Below, in pieces: positions 54,368 through 63,508 of a stretch of 64,000 nt of DNA. The notes beneath the pieces were generated by a model that did no database searches, was not told the origin of the DNA, and worked only from the letters and a program-made list of their open reading frames with translations. The stretch's first letter is position 1; each line of letters starts with the position of its first letter. The DNA comes from Adiantum capillus-veneris. Lineage: Eukaryota > Streptophyta > Polypodiopsida > Polypodiales > Pteridaceae. Location of the stretch: the NCBI GenBank assembly GCA_014529385.2, contig CM043963.1, positions 100,061,412-100,125,411 on the forward strand, given 5' to 3'. The position numbers and the translations under genes are program-made.

Positions 54368-56946
54368 TGAAGAGGTGGCCTCCTAGCCTGGGTGTTGATA
54401 TTTTGACCTCTGGATGCGAGAGCAGCAGCTTGATAAACCGGCTTGACTTGTCCCCAACAATCTTCCATGTAGTATATAGGACATTCTTCCAATGTATCAA
54501 GTCCGTAGGCAATACTAGTGTCTATTTCCTCCTCACAACCATCTGCATAAGCATTAGATGGCTCGCAACCCACTTGGTTCATAGGGGCGACTCTTGGATG
54601 CGGGGGCTGCGGTCCTAGCACAGGAGGTGGTAACGGCGTAGCTTGTACAACATTTTGAGATCTAGGGACCATGTGTTGCGGTAGTTGCTCAACAGGTGGA
54701 GTAGGCATCAATACAGGAGCTCGAGGCGCATCCGTCCAGGCTACAGGTGGTCTATTTGCCATCATACGTTTGATCATTAAACAATCCTTAGCTTGGTGAC
54801 CATACCTACCACATGCGTTGCAAGTTCCATTAAATTTTACTCTAAACGTAGGGCACTCACTAGTGCTATGTGGACCCAAGCAAATGGAACACCATTGTTG
54901 CTCCCTTCTTGGATACATGTGACTATTTTGAGGGGGTCGATTATCCTTAAGAGACTCTTGGATTGCCTTGGTGAGGTCTGTCAAGAATGTCTCAAATACC
55001 TTTGGCTCATTGGCAATGGGCTTTGCAGTCATGGGTTCATACTCAATGGCTTGTGAGCTAGTGGATCTCGTGTCAGTAGACACCCTCATGCCTGCTATCA
55101 TCAAGTTGTCCTCTAATTGGATTGCATTGGTAGTGACATCTTCCCAGGTTGTGATACCTCTAATCACTAGTCCATTATAGATTCCTTCATTCCTCAACCC
55201 TCGAATGAATCGATCAAGCAGTTGGTTATTGTTGAAGCGCTCATTTACAGGGCAACGAGAGTTTAAGTGCTTTAGACGACTAATGAAGTCCCTTATTGAC
55301 TCTCCTTCCTTACGTTCGGCCTTCTGTAGCTGAGATGCTACACCCCAAAGCACACCTTCTCGTATGTACTCCTTTAGAAACAACCTTCGAAGGGTAGGGT
55401 AGATTGTTTTCTCGTCCACCCTTAGGGTCCTATACCAATCTCCAGCCTTCCCACTTAATGTCAAGCTTAAGGCATTGCACTTATGTAGTTCGTTGCGTTC
55501 CCCTAAGGAATCACATACTTGTTCAAACACTTCAATGTGTTTTCTAGCATCTTCGTCCCCATTGAATTTTTGCGTGAGTTTGGCAATTTGTACTGCCTTA
55601 CTTCTAGGCTCTCTATCAGATGCATGACGCATATTTTCCACGATAGATCGACCTATGGTTTGAGCAAACGCTGCCAAGTCACCTATGTGAGGAGGTAGGG
55701 CCGGTGGAGGTACTCTTGGAATCATATGTGGGAGAGGAACGGGTGCCGGTCTTGGCATATGTGTGGATGATGCAGGATATGGAACATAACCGGGCATAGG
55801 TCCACTCGGATAAGAGCTAGGGAGCGGCACTCGAGGAGCATAAGCAAGTGGTACAATTGGAGGTGTGGGGGCCATGTGTGCATAAGGGGCTAGAGGCACA
55901 TATGGTCGAGGCCCCATATTAGGTACTACGACACTAGGTAGTGGCACTGCGCTAACCGTAGATATCATCGGTACATTCTCTGTTAGGCTTATCCCTGGAG
56001 TGAGCACTGTGTTTTCCTTGATAGAGGGTTGAGCCAAGTTAGGGAAGCTAAAGTTTTCGCTCGGAGGCTCAGATTGCATAGAGACCCCAGGTGAAATGAC
56101 GTAAGATGGGTCCATGGGGCTCATTAGAGGAGTCTCCATTTGAGATAGAATAGGCTGTTGAGCCTTGCTTGTATCCAGAAATCTCATGGGGCCAGTTGAG
56201 AGTATATTTACCCCTCGGTTTTGCCTTTCTGATTGAATAATGCCATGGATAACATTACAGATCATTTTCTGTTGATCTTCGATGCTCGTGGCACTAGAGG
56301 TGGATTGTACAATCTCTATCCATCCTACATGGTAGGCGTGGCCAGAGTGTAGATCCGTCAACACCTCAGTGTGGAGGTCGTATGTCCAATGATCATTAAT
56401 GAACAATCCTTCTAGAGTCGACGTGTTAACGGTTTCTTGTGAGGTAGAAGCAATGTTGCTCCCCGTGGTTTTACTTGTCACCAACGGTACTCTAGAGGGA
56501 ACTTCTGAAGGAGGCAGCTCAACAGGGCCTTCTTGGTAAGAAGTTGGCAGGATATCCACATGGACACTCTTTGGGGGTGTGGGATCCACGTGCGATGTGA
56601 AAGGAGATTCCACTTCCCCACCCCCTTCGTGTGCTTCATTTGCATCAGGTTCTGAGCGAGTAGCTCTACCTAATGTTTCCATGAAACGGCTAAACATACT
56701 AGTACTAGGCTGTGGAGCTTCGGGAGGTGCATGGCCTTCTCTCTCAGTGTTTTGGGTAGGGTATGCTTCCATGATTTCTGAGTCGGAGGAGGAATCACTA
56801 GCGGCTATTTTAGGGTCTTGGGTGGTGCTACCTTGTGTCCCCGCTGAGGGTCTAGAGCTTATCGTGGATGGGTAATGGGTGTCCGTATGAACAGAGGCAC
56901 CCTCAATATGCTCGTGTTCTAGCACCCGCCCAGAGCGTAAGTGCAT
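54337..56946 (-). CDS. gag: Element C gag (869 aa)
   Basis: It starts MHLRSGR, a common opening of plant Gypsy gag, at the first ATG after the leader. Residues 1-330 are low-complexity, acidic and serine/proline-rich. About 335-425 is strongly proline-rich. About 445-615 is the Retrotrans_gag domain (KFNGDEDARKHIEVFEQVC, GKAGDWYRTL, LFLKEYIREGVL, FISRLKHLNSRCP, LLDRFIRGL). Zinc knuckles follow at about 685 (CSICLGPHSTSEC, short CX2CX3HX4C form) and 707 (CNACGRYGHQAKDC, canonical). A third begins at CYEC and is cut by the TAG at 54,337; it is completed in the overlapping ORF. An intact frame of this length in a recent element suggests it is expressed. Confidence 0.9.
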   Translation of the reverse strand: MHLRSGRVLEHEHIEGASVHTDTHYPSTISSRPSAGTQGSTTQDPKIAASDSSSDSEIMEAYPTQNTEREGHAPPEAPQPSTSMFSRFMETLGRATRSEPDANEAHEGGGEVESPFTSHVDPTPPKSVHVDILPTSYQEGPVELPPSEVPSRVPLVTSKTTGSNIASTSQETVNTSTLEGLFINDHWTYDLHTEVLTDLHSGHAYHVGWIEIVQSTSSATSIEDQQKMICNVIHGIIQSERQNRGVNILSTGPMRFLDTSKAQQPILSQMETPLMSPMDPSYVISPGVSMQSEPPSENFSFPNLAQPSIKENTVLTPGISLTENVPMISTVSAVPLPSVVVPNMGPRPYVPLAPYAHMAPTPPIVPLAYAPRVPLPSSYPSGPMPGYVPYPASSTHMPRPAPVPLPHMIPRVPPPALPPHIGDLAAFAQTIGRSIVENMRHASDREPRSKAVQIAKLTQKFNGDEDARKHIEVFEQVCDSLGERNELHKCNALSLTLSGKAGDWYRTLRVDEKTIYPTLRRLFLKEYIREGVLWGVASQLQKAERKEGESIRDFISRLKHLNSRCPVNERFNNNQLLDRFIRGLRNEGIYNGLVIRGITTWEDVTTNAIQLEDNLMIAGMRVSTDTRSTSSQAIEYEPMTAKPIANEPKVFETFLTDLTKAIQESLKDNRPPQNSHMYPRREQQWCSICLGPHSTSECPTFRVKFNGTCNACGRYGHQAKDCLMIKRMMANRPPVAWTDAPRAPVLMPTPPVEQLPQHMVPRSQNVVQATPLPPPVLGPQPPHPRVAPMNQVGCEPSNAYADGCEEEIDTSIAYGLDTLEECPIYYMEDCWGQVKPVYQAAALASRGQNINTQARRPPLQCYECGGHIE

Positions 56947-57819
56947 GTGCTTTTGATACCCTAAGGTGTCAAAAAGCTACTCTAGGAGGCCTTGTGACTA
57001 GTTTTTAGCGTGTTTTTTGTTTGTTTTTTTGCTAGATTTTTTAGAGCGTGTCGTGGAATGGGCCGTGTGATAGCTCAAAATGAGCGTATCGGTCAGAGGG
57101 TCGTGCCGTGCTTTACAGCCCTCCGTTTGGTCACTCTATGCCCTCGGAATCCCTAAAACTGTCAATTTCCAGTAGGGAACTAGGCCCAAACTAGAAAGTC
57201 TAAGGGTGCAAGTGGGAAGAGAAAGGAGGAGAGTGGAGGACTTGTCCCACATGCTCTCATTCTCTCTTGAGGGAGTAGGGTATATATATAAGAGTGAGTC
57301 TAGTATATATCATAAGACTGAGGACTGAGGCCTGGGCCTGGGCCTGGGCTTGGGAAAACGATCCCGATCTATCTTTTATACAAACCAACCCGTCCGTTTT
57401 CAAAGTCACGTTTTTTATTTTCGAAAAATTTCGTCGCCCGCTCGCTCGCGTTTTTGATTTCCGTAAAATTTTACTTTATTTTATTTTATTTTTTCAGAAA
57501 ATATAGAAATTGAAAACGCAGAACTTGCAGTGAAAAATGCAGGAAAATGCAGAAAAAACGCAGAAAATGCAGAAAAAAGCAGAAAATGCAGAAAAAACGC
57601 AAAAATTGCAGAAAATGCAGAAAATGCAGAAATTGAAAACGCCGAACTTGAAATTGCAGAAATTGAAAAACGCAGATAATAGCAGAAATTGAAACTTGAC
57701 AGCAAATGCAGAAAACGCAAAAAACAGAAATCTCCACACACCCCTTCCCCGCCTTTCCTATGATAGAAATTGCACCACAAGGAAGCGTAAAGTGCTAACC
57801 GAGCTTAGTGTAAGGCATA
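56947..57819 (-). other. Leader of element C with gcagaaaa tandem repeats
   Basis: The untranslated region between PBS and gag. About 57,498-57,735 is a tandem array of 9-12 bp gcagaaaa/aacgcagaaaa units (+ strand view). All three minus-strand frames stay open across it and encode phenylalanine/serine-rich text, so the ORFs at 57,481-57,780 are repeat by-products. Confidence 0.7.
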
Positions 57820-57837
57820 TCCCCGGCAGCGGCGCCA
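57820..57837 (-). other. Primer-binding site of element C (tRNA-Asp type)
   Basis: The minus strand reads TGGCGCCGCTGCCGGGGA, one base from the standard Asp-tRNA PBS TGGCGCCGTTGCCGGGGA, four bases from the LTR. Confidence 0.9.
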
Positions 57838-57841
57838 AAAA

Positions 57842-58092
57842 TGTGTGCTCCTTGCCGCACTGTCGAAGCAAGGGACTTGCCAATACACCGTATGCGAGCC
57901 ACAAACGGCTCCAAGCACACAACAAGCCTAAACTAGCAAGCTCAAGAAAACAAAGGGTGTGTCACTCACCGCTCTACGCTCGCCTTCGTGGTGGATTCCT
58001 CGCCGCGATGAAGAAGAAGCTGCAGTCGTGCCGCGCTCAACCGCTTCGCCGCCGTCGTGCCTTCGTAATGCTCGATCGCACACACACTCTCC

Positions 58093-58124
<32 letters not shown>

Positions 58125-58418
58125 AGGAGGTGAAGAAGAAGAAGATGGAGATGGAGCAAGAGCACTCTTCAATTGCACAAATGAGAGAATGAGTAAAAAT
58201 TAGGTTTAGTTGGCTTTTATAGGAGCTCACCCCATTCACACTTGGGCGCCCATGCTTAACCAACTAATCCCTTGAATGTCCAAGTTAAAGTGCGCCTCTC
58301 ATCGGCGATCACTCTACCTTTCCCTATTGGTCCGACAAGCCCGGTACCTGACTCTACCAAATACATAATACACGTCCGTCGTAGGTGATGTGGTGTCCGT
58401 GTGCCGTGAGGGTTAACA
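57842..58418 (-). repeat. 5' LTR of element C (577 bp)
   Basis: Nearly identical to 49,562-50,144. Promoter side of the element. It ends gggttaaca at 58,418, directly followed by the gacat duplication. Confidence 0.95.
58214..58222 (-). promoter_or_regulatory. TATA box of element C 5' LTR
   Basis: The minus strand reads CTATAAAAG within gctcctataaaagcc. Transcription would begin about 30 nt further on the minus strand and run toward gag. Confidence 0.6.
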
Positions 58419-58666
58419 GACATCATTCCACAATGGATGACTAGTCCATTTGGTGCTTGAGAGCCTGAGACTGCCGCAAGCATGTCTGGACGTTAGTCCT
58501 ATTAATCTCCCATAGTAGAGTGACAAGCTCTACTTGGTGTTTGGGGGACGTCCTCTCCGCAAACTTGATCTAAGCATGCATACTACTTCATTATTGTGCA
58601 CAATAAAGAAAAAGAGAGTCTTATAAGACAAAAACTTTGTTCATTTTTAACATTTTGTACATTTTC
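58419..58666 (-). other. Chromovirus 3' untranslated segment, block copy 2 (right part)
   Basis: Sequence between chromodomain and LTR, continuous with 49,450-49,561 once element C is removed. Matches 62,094-62,288 in copy 1. Confidence 0.8.
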
Positions 58667-59291
58667 TTACTCTTGGGAAGCATTGTAAGCATTGACAAGG
58701 TTTAGGTTATCCTTTAATTGTATGCCTTGCATCCATCTAGCATCTTCAAAAGGATAATTATTAAACTTAATAAGATATCGTCGGATAGTCTTACCGCCTC
58801 TTAGTACCTTGTGTTCATGTCGGAGAATGGACTCGGGCTGCAACACCTCCTCTTGGTCCTCGATCTCTGGTGGGTCTTTAGTAGTTTGTTCTTGAGGTGG
58901 TTCTCCTTTGTAAGGCTTTAATAGGCTCACATGGAAAGCATTGTGTATGAGCCAATGATTGGGCAACTTGAGTTGATAGGCCATCTCATTGATTGGCCTA
59001 AGAATCTAGAACGGACCATAGTACCTTTTTGCTTGTTTAGCATAGTACTTTTGGTGTCCCGTAGGATTCTTGCCCATCGTGTGCCTTAATCGAGCCTTGG
59101 AAAATTTTAATAAGACCCAATCATTTTCTTTAAAGGCTTGGGCTCTTCTATGCTTGTCAGCAGCAGCCTTTTGCCTTTGCTGTGAGATAGAGATAGCATC
59201 CTTAATCTTTTGAAAAGATTCTTGTAGGTCTCGACTATACTCATCTGCAGCGAAGATCTTCCCATGTACCTTAAGTAGCAAGGTACTTTTT
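58667..59291 (-). pseudogene. Chromovirus integrase C-terminus and chromodomain, block copy 2
   Basis: 59,281-59,006 reads KIKDAISISQQRQKAAADKH then NDWVLLKFSKARLRHTMG, the C-terminal integrase part. 58,984-58,667 reads LPNHWLIHNAFHVSLLKPY, then the chromodomain: VLQPESILRHEHKVLRGGK and RRYLIKFNNYPFEDARWMQG. A frame break separates the two near 58,990-59,005. The chromodomain is thought to tether integration complexes to modified histones. The integrase core is missing because the copy is cut at about 59,291. Confidence 0.85.
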
Positions 59292-59988
59292 AGTTGGAAA
59301 GCTAGAAAGACTAGGATGAAAGCACGTAGGGAACGAGAGCAAAAATCCCTAGCTGAGAAGCTTACCGAAGCTCAGGAGAAGATAAAACAACATGAGGAAA
59401 AGGAGGCAATTTCTCTTACACAGATGGTTAAACCTCTAGAAGAACCATCCACGGATGAGAAATAGAGAAGTGCTAGTTCAGGAGGATCTGTGTTGGCAGA
59501 GAATGTTAATGAGACATTAGGTGCCCTCTTGAAAGCCTATGATGTAAAGCTCAAAAACAACCAAACCCAAGAACACAGGTGGATGACATATCCCTATGCA
59601 GAACTAGAAAAGCAAAGGTTTGAAATGTGCCAAAAAATGATTCAAACAGCCCAAGCTTTACTAGAACCACCAGTTGCAAAACCTAAGGATGTGATCCATG
59701 TCATGCCTACACAAGTAATCCCACCAAACTAGGAACTAAAAGAGCCAGATTCTAGTCATGAGCACAGACCAAACCTCAAAGAGCCAGCATTAGAACCAAG
59801 GATAGTACTGAATACCACGGATAACTCTTCCGAGGGATTTCACCAAGCTATACGTGAGGATTGTAAAGAGATAGAGGGTCTTGACGAATTGTGGAAACAA
59901 GTCAGAGAGGCCAATGAAGCTGATGACCTAAGAAGACGAGTAGACAAGACTGGTGATGAACGAGGAGTGTTTCTACCACCAATAGAGG
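59292..59988 (+). pseudogene. Inserted + strand coding fragment between the two blocks
   Basis: One + strand frame for about 230 codons with only two stops (TAG at 59,463 and 59,730): RERERK-type charged helix (SLAEKLTEAQEKIKQHEEKE), ALLKAYDVKLKNNQTQEHRW, ELEKQRFEMCQKMIQTAQAL, EGLDELWKQVREANEADDLR. It resembles a coiled-coil retrotransposon gag N-terminus but is not assigned. It lies opposite to all neighbours and ends abruptly at both sides. Confidence 0.5.
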
Positions 59989-60388
59989 AATTCCAAAATG
60001 ACATAAAATATTTTCAAATACAAACTTTGCTACTTCCTTAGCTGTAATCTGGGTGGTAGCTACTGATTCAGCCCGCATGGCCATGTAGTCTACACCCATG
60101 ATGATATACAATTTACCTGATTGGGACCTTGGCAAAGGCCCAATAGCGTCAATTCCCCATTTCTTGCAAGAGATTATAGGAGTCTGTGGCTCATAGGTGA
60201 GCCTCCTATCCCCTGCTTTTTGACATTCCTTGCATGTTTTACACCAATGGTGCACATCCCTCTATAGACTAGGCCATAGAAACCCGGCTTGTAGAATCTT
60301 TCCTAGTAGTGATGTCAAGTGCAAAGTGTCCTGCACAAACACCATCATGCAACTTGAAATGATTTCAGTGATCCCTCTAGAGAGAGAC
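59989..60388 (-). pseudogene. Ty3/Gypsy integrase fragment, block copy 1
   Basis: Near-identical to 47,46x-47,85x: HHWCKTCKECQKAGDR, WGIDAIGPLPRSQSGKLY, VATTQITAKEVAKFVFENIL, with the same one-base shift in the zinc domain. It is cut at about 59,990 before the second catalytic site and at 60,388 by the chromovirus LTR. Confidence 0.85.
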
Positions 60389-61981
60389 TGCAACGTTTAA
60401 TGGCCTAAAAACTTGTGTGTAGCGGAAATTAGCATGAACATAGTGGGAATTTCATTAGAATAGATTCCTAATGAGAATTACAAGAGTGCTTGGGTGGAGA
60501 GAGCAACAAAAAGCATAACACCTAGTTAGATAGCATGAACAATACTTTCAAAAGAGAGAGAAATTAAGCTATTGACAACAATTGAGGACCGGATTTGCAT
60601 GGAACCGGTCCCCCCTCCAAAAGGCTTTGTATTATGGTTTCTCCCATCAAGAGAGACATTGTACAATACAATTCTTTGTGTTCCTTCAAGACTAGCTAGT
60701 GCAATGAAGATGAAAGCTTCGTGCACTAAGCAAAACATTTAGCAAACACAACATCAATTATCCCCGGTCTCAGACCCAAGACCTCACACACCTTCAAAGA
60801 TGGTGAGAGCTAGCAGGGTATGAGAGTAGATTGAGAGAAAGAAGCAGTAGTCTTACGAGAAAGATGTACATATCCTCACATAATCACTCATATTAGCATA
60901 GCTTAGCTTAGTAATTAGCATGGTAGAGAATATGGGCATGCATTGAAGCTTGGCTCTTGGTTGGATTTGCATCACAAAGCCAAGATTTGTTGGTGTAGGC
61001 CTCCCTTCTCACAAGCTTGGAGTAGGTGGTAAGCTTTCCATTAAAGCTTGAGAAGGAGAGAGAGTCTTCTTTACTTCACACATGAGATTGTGTGAGTTTG
61101 TGTGTGATAATGCCTTGCAAAAATCAGCCCCCTCTCTCTCTTGGTCGACCCCTCTTGCTATTTGCTCATGCTCTACTCTCATTAGAGCTCCCCAGGCCTA
61201 GCCAATGGTAATTAAGCAGTATAAGTGATAGCCTTCTGACATGTGTCCCCCTTTCCCCTATTGTGAGAGCTTTAGGTACTATAATAATTCAACTAAACTC
61301 TCATTGGACCCCTTTGCCTCCTGGCCAATAGGAATCAGGGAAGCGATTGGGCTGTTGAATGCTCATTGGACCCCTTGGGAGACTGGACAATAGTCTTCTA
61401 GAGGACTTAATTCCCATTGGTTCTTTTATTAAGTGTTTTTCAATTAATTAAACTAGATTTACTCTAGCCTAATTCTGATTGGTCCGCTTCCAAGGACATC
61501 CAATAGGAATTGGGTACACCTTGTGGGCATCTGGGCTAGGGAGTTGACATGTGTCCCTCATTCCCTTTGTGTAAAGGTAGCTTGTGTGTGTGTGTCTGTG
61601 TGGCTTTCTCTCTCATCCCCTACAAGCAAGGATCGCCCCCTCCTAAGTAGGAATTGGTAAAGACTTTTTTGGACACACACAAAGCATCCAATTCCCCTAT
61701 GGTTGACTTTTGGACACAACCTTTTAATTTCGGAACCTTAGCATTTTGGAAGTCTTAATGGGCTGAACCTTAGGGTCTTTTTAGCCCATTGTTGCACATG
61801 GCTCTTTTGCAGATGGCCCCCCCTTTGGATCCCTATTTTCCCTCCTTTGGATCCCTACTGTGGCCGGTGTGCTAGCTTAACCAATATTATAGCTTTTTCT
61901 CCCCTGGCACTTACCCAGATTAAATGACCAGTTTAACATGAGAAAATCATTTAGGAGAATTAGATATTGATTATTATGACA
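60389..61981 (-). repeat. Chromovirus LTR, block copy 1 (about 1.59 kb)
   Basis: Uninterrupted counterpart of 47,900-49,449: TGTCATAATAATC at 61,981, end CGTTGCA at 60,389 (minus strand). It follows a purine-rich tract at about 61,985-61,994. It is joined to an integrase fragment of another family rather than to a PBS, so it serves as the 3' LTR. Confidence 0.8.
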
Positions 61982-62288
61982 TTACCTCTCTCTTGAAATC
62001 ATAGTCATTCTCGACTATGGTGTAGAGAAGATAAAGCATATTCATGAGTCCTTTTCTTAGCCGGTAGAGGATCCCTATGTTACCCTATGACATCATTCCA
62101 CAATAGATGACTAGTCCATTTGGTACTTGAGAGCCTGAGGCTGCCGCAAGCATGTCTGCACATTAGTCCTATCAATCTCCCATAGTAGAGTGACAAGCTC
62201 TACTTGGTGTTTGGGAGACGTCGTCTCCGCAAACTTGATCTAAGCATGCATACTACTTCATTATTATGCAATAAAGAAAAAGAGAGTC

Positions 62289-62960
62289 TTATAAGACAAA
62301 AACTTTGTTCATTTTTAACATTTTGTACATTTGTTTACTCTGGGGAAGCATTGTAAGCATTGACAAAGTGAGGTTATCCTTTAATTGTATGCCTTGCATC
62401 CATCTAGGATCTTCAAAAGGATAATTCTTAAACTTAATAAGATATCGTCGAATAGTCTTACCGCCTCTTAGTACCTTGTCTTCATATCGGAGAATGGACT
62501 CGGGCTGCAGCACCTCCTCTTGGTCCTCGATCTCCGGTGGGTCTTTAGTAGTTGGTTCTTGAGGTGGCTCTCCTTTGTAAGGCTTTAATAGCCTTACATG
62601 GAAAGCATTGTGTATGAGCCAATGATTGGGCAACTTGAGTTGATAGTCCATCTCATTGATTGGCCTAAGAATCTAGAACAGACCATAGTACCTTTTTGCT
62701 AGTTTAGCATAGTACTTTTGGTGTCCCGTAGGATTCTTGCCCGTCGTGTGCCTTAATCGAGCCTTGGAAAATTTTAATAAGACCGAGTCATTTTCTTTAA
62801 AGGCTTGGGCTCTTCTGTGGTTGTCAGAGAAGCCTTTTTCCTTTGCTGTGAGATAGAGATAGCATCCTTAATCTTTTGAAAAGATTCTTGTAGGTCTTAG
62901 CTATACTCATCTGCAGCGAAGATCTTCCCATGTACCTTAAGTAGCAAGGTACTTTTTGAT
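62289..62960 (-). pseudogene. Chromovirus integrase C-terminus and chromodomain, block copy 1
   Basis: 62,651-62,289 reads LPNHWLIHNAFHVRLLKPY, VLQPESILRYEDKVLRGGK and RRYLIKFKNYPFEDPRWMQG (chromodomain), then drifts at its C-terminus through a one-base change. The integrase C-terminal stretch upstream (62,660-62,950) is frame-broken, including a deletion in the KHRRAQ-equivalent region near 62,830. Confidence 0.85.
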
Positions 62961-63508
62961 CTCCCCTCAATTACCTCAAAAGGTTCTTTTCCCGTGGAAG
63001 TATGTATACTGTTATTGTAAGCATACTCCACTAAGGGTAAGTACTTCTCCCATTGGGATCTTTGATCTACTTCTGTTACATAGGCTTTTAGTAGATTGAG
63101 AATTGTTAGGTTAGCTATTTCACTTTGGCAATCCATTTGTGGATGATAGTCCGAAGAGAAGTTTAGGCTTGTCCCTAAATCCTCAAAGAGACCCTTCCAG
63201 AAATTACTGGTCATTCTAGGATCTCTATCCGACACTATGGACATTGGCAAGCCATGGTACTTGAAAATTTGTGAAATGAAGAGGGTTGCCATTTGATGGG
63301 CTTTGATAGTCTTTTTGACAGGTATAAAATGAGCTTGTTTACTGAACCTGTCTACTATCGTCCATATTCCCGTATTCCCATGGATAGACTTAGGCAATCC
63401 AAAGATAAAATCCATGGATATGCTCTCCTATGGTGAATTAGGGATTGGCAAGGGTTGAAGCAGTCCAAGTTGCTTCCCTCTATCAAATTTTGTCTTTTGG
63501 CATACCAC
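62897..63508 (-). pseudogene. Chromovirus integrase core
   Basis: MDFIFGLPKSIHGNTGIWTI then DRFSKQAHFIPVKKTIKAHQ (first Asp), IVSDRDPRMTSNFWKGLFED (second Asp) and YHPQMDCQSEIANLTI (third Glu, with Cys for the usual Gly two before). VEYAYNNSIHTSTGKEPFEV follows. The zinc-domain end (63,421-63,508) is in another frame because of a shift just before MDFIF. This part is absent from block copy 2. Confidence 0.9.

Larger units (their letters stand above)
49562..58418 (-). mobile_element. Element C: complete, recent LTR element with gag and protease only
   Basis: Both LTRs run TGT...ACA. The 5-bp target duplication gacat flanks the element exactly (49,557-49,561 and 58,419-58,423). A tRNA-Asp-type PBS and a polypurine tract are in place. 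Removing C rejoins chromovirus sequence that is continuous in the other block copy (62,088-62,100). The coding part has only gag and protease-like ORFs. The 1.4 kb between protease and 3' LTR has no RT, RNase H or integrase. The LTRs differ by about two substitutions plus microsatellite length, so insertion was recent. This matches the TR-GAG type of non-autonomous element. Confidence 0.95.

Noticed and set aside
57481-57780. Phenylalanine/serine-rich ORFs in the leader of element C, membrane-protein-like
   Set aside because: All three frames are open because of a short tandem repeat; no independent sign of coding.
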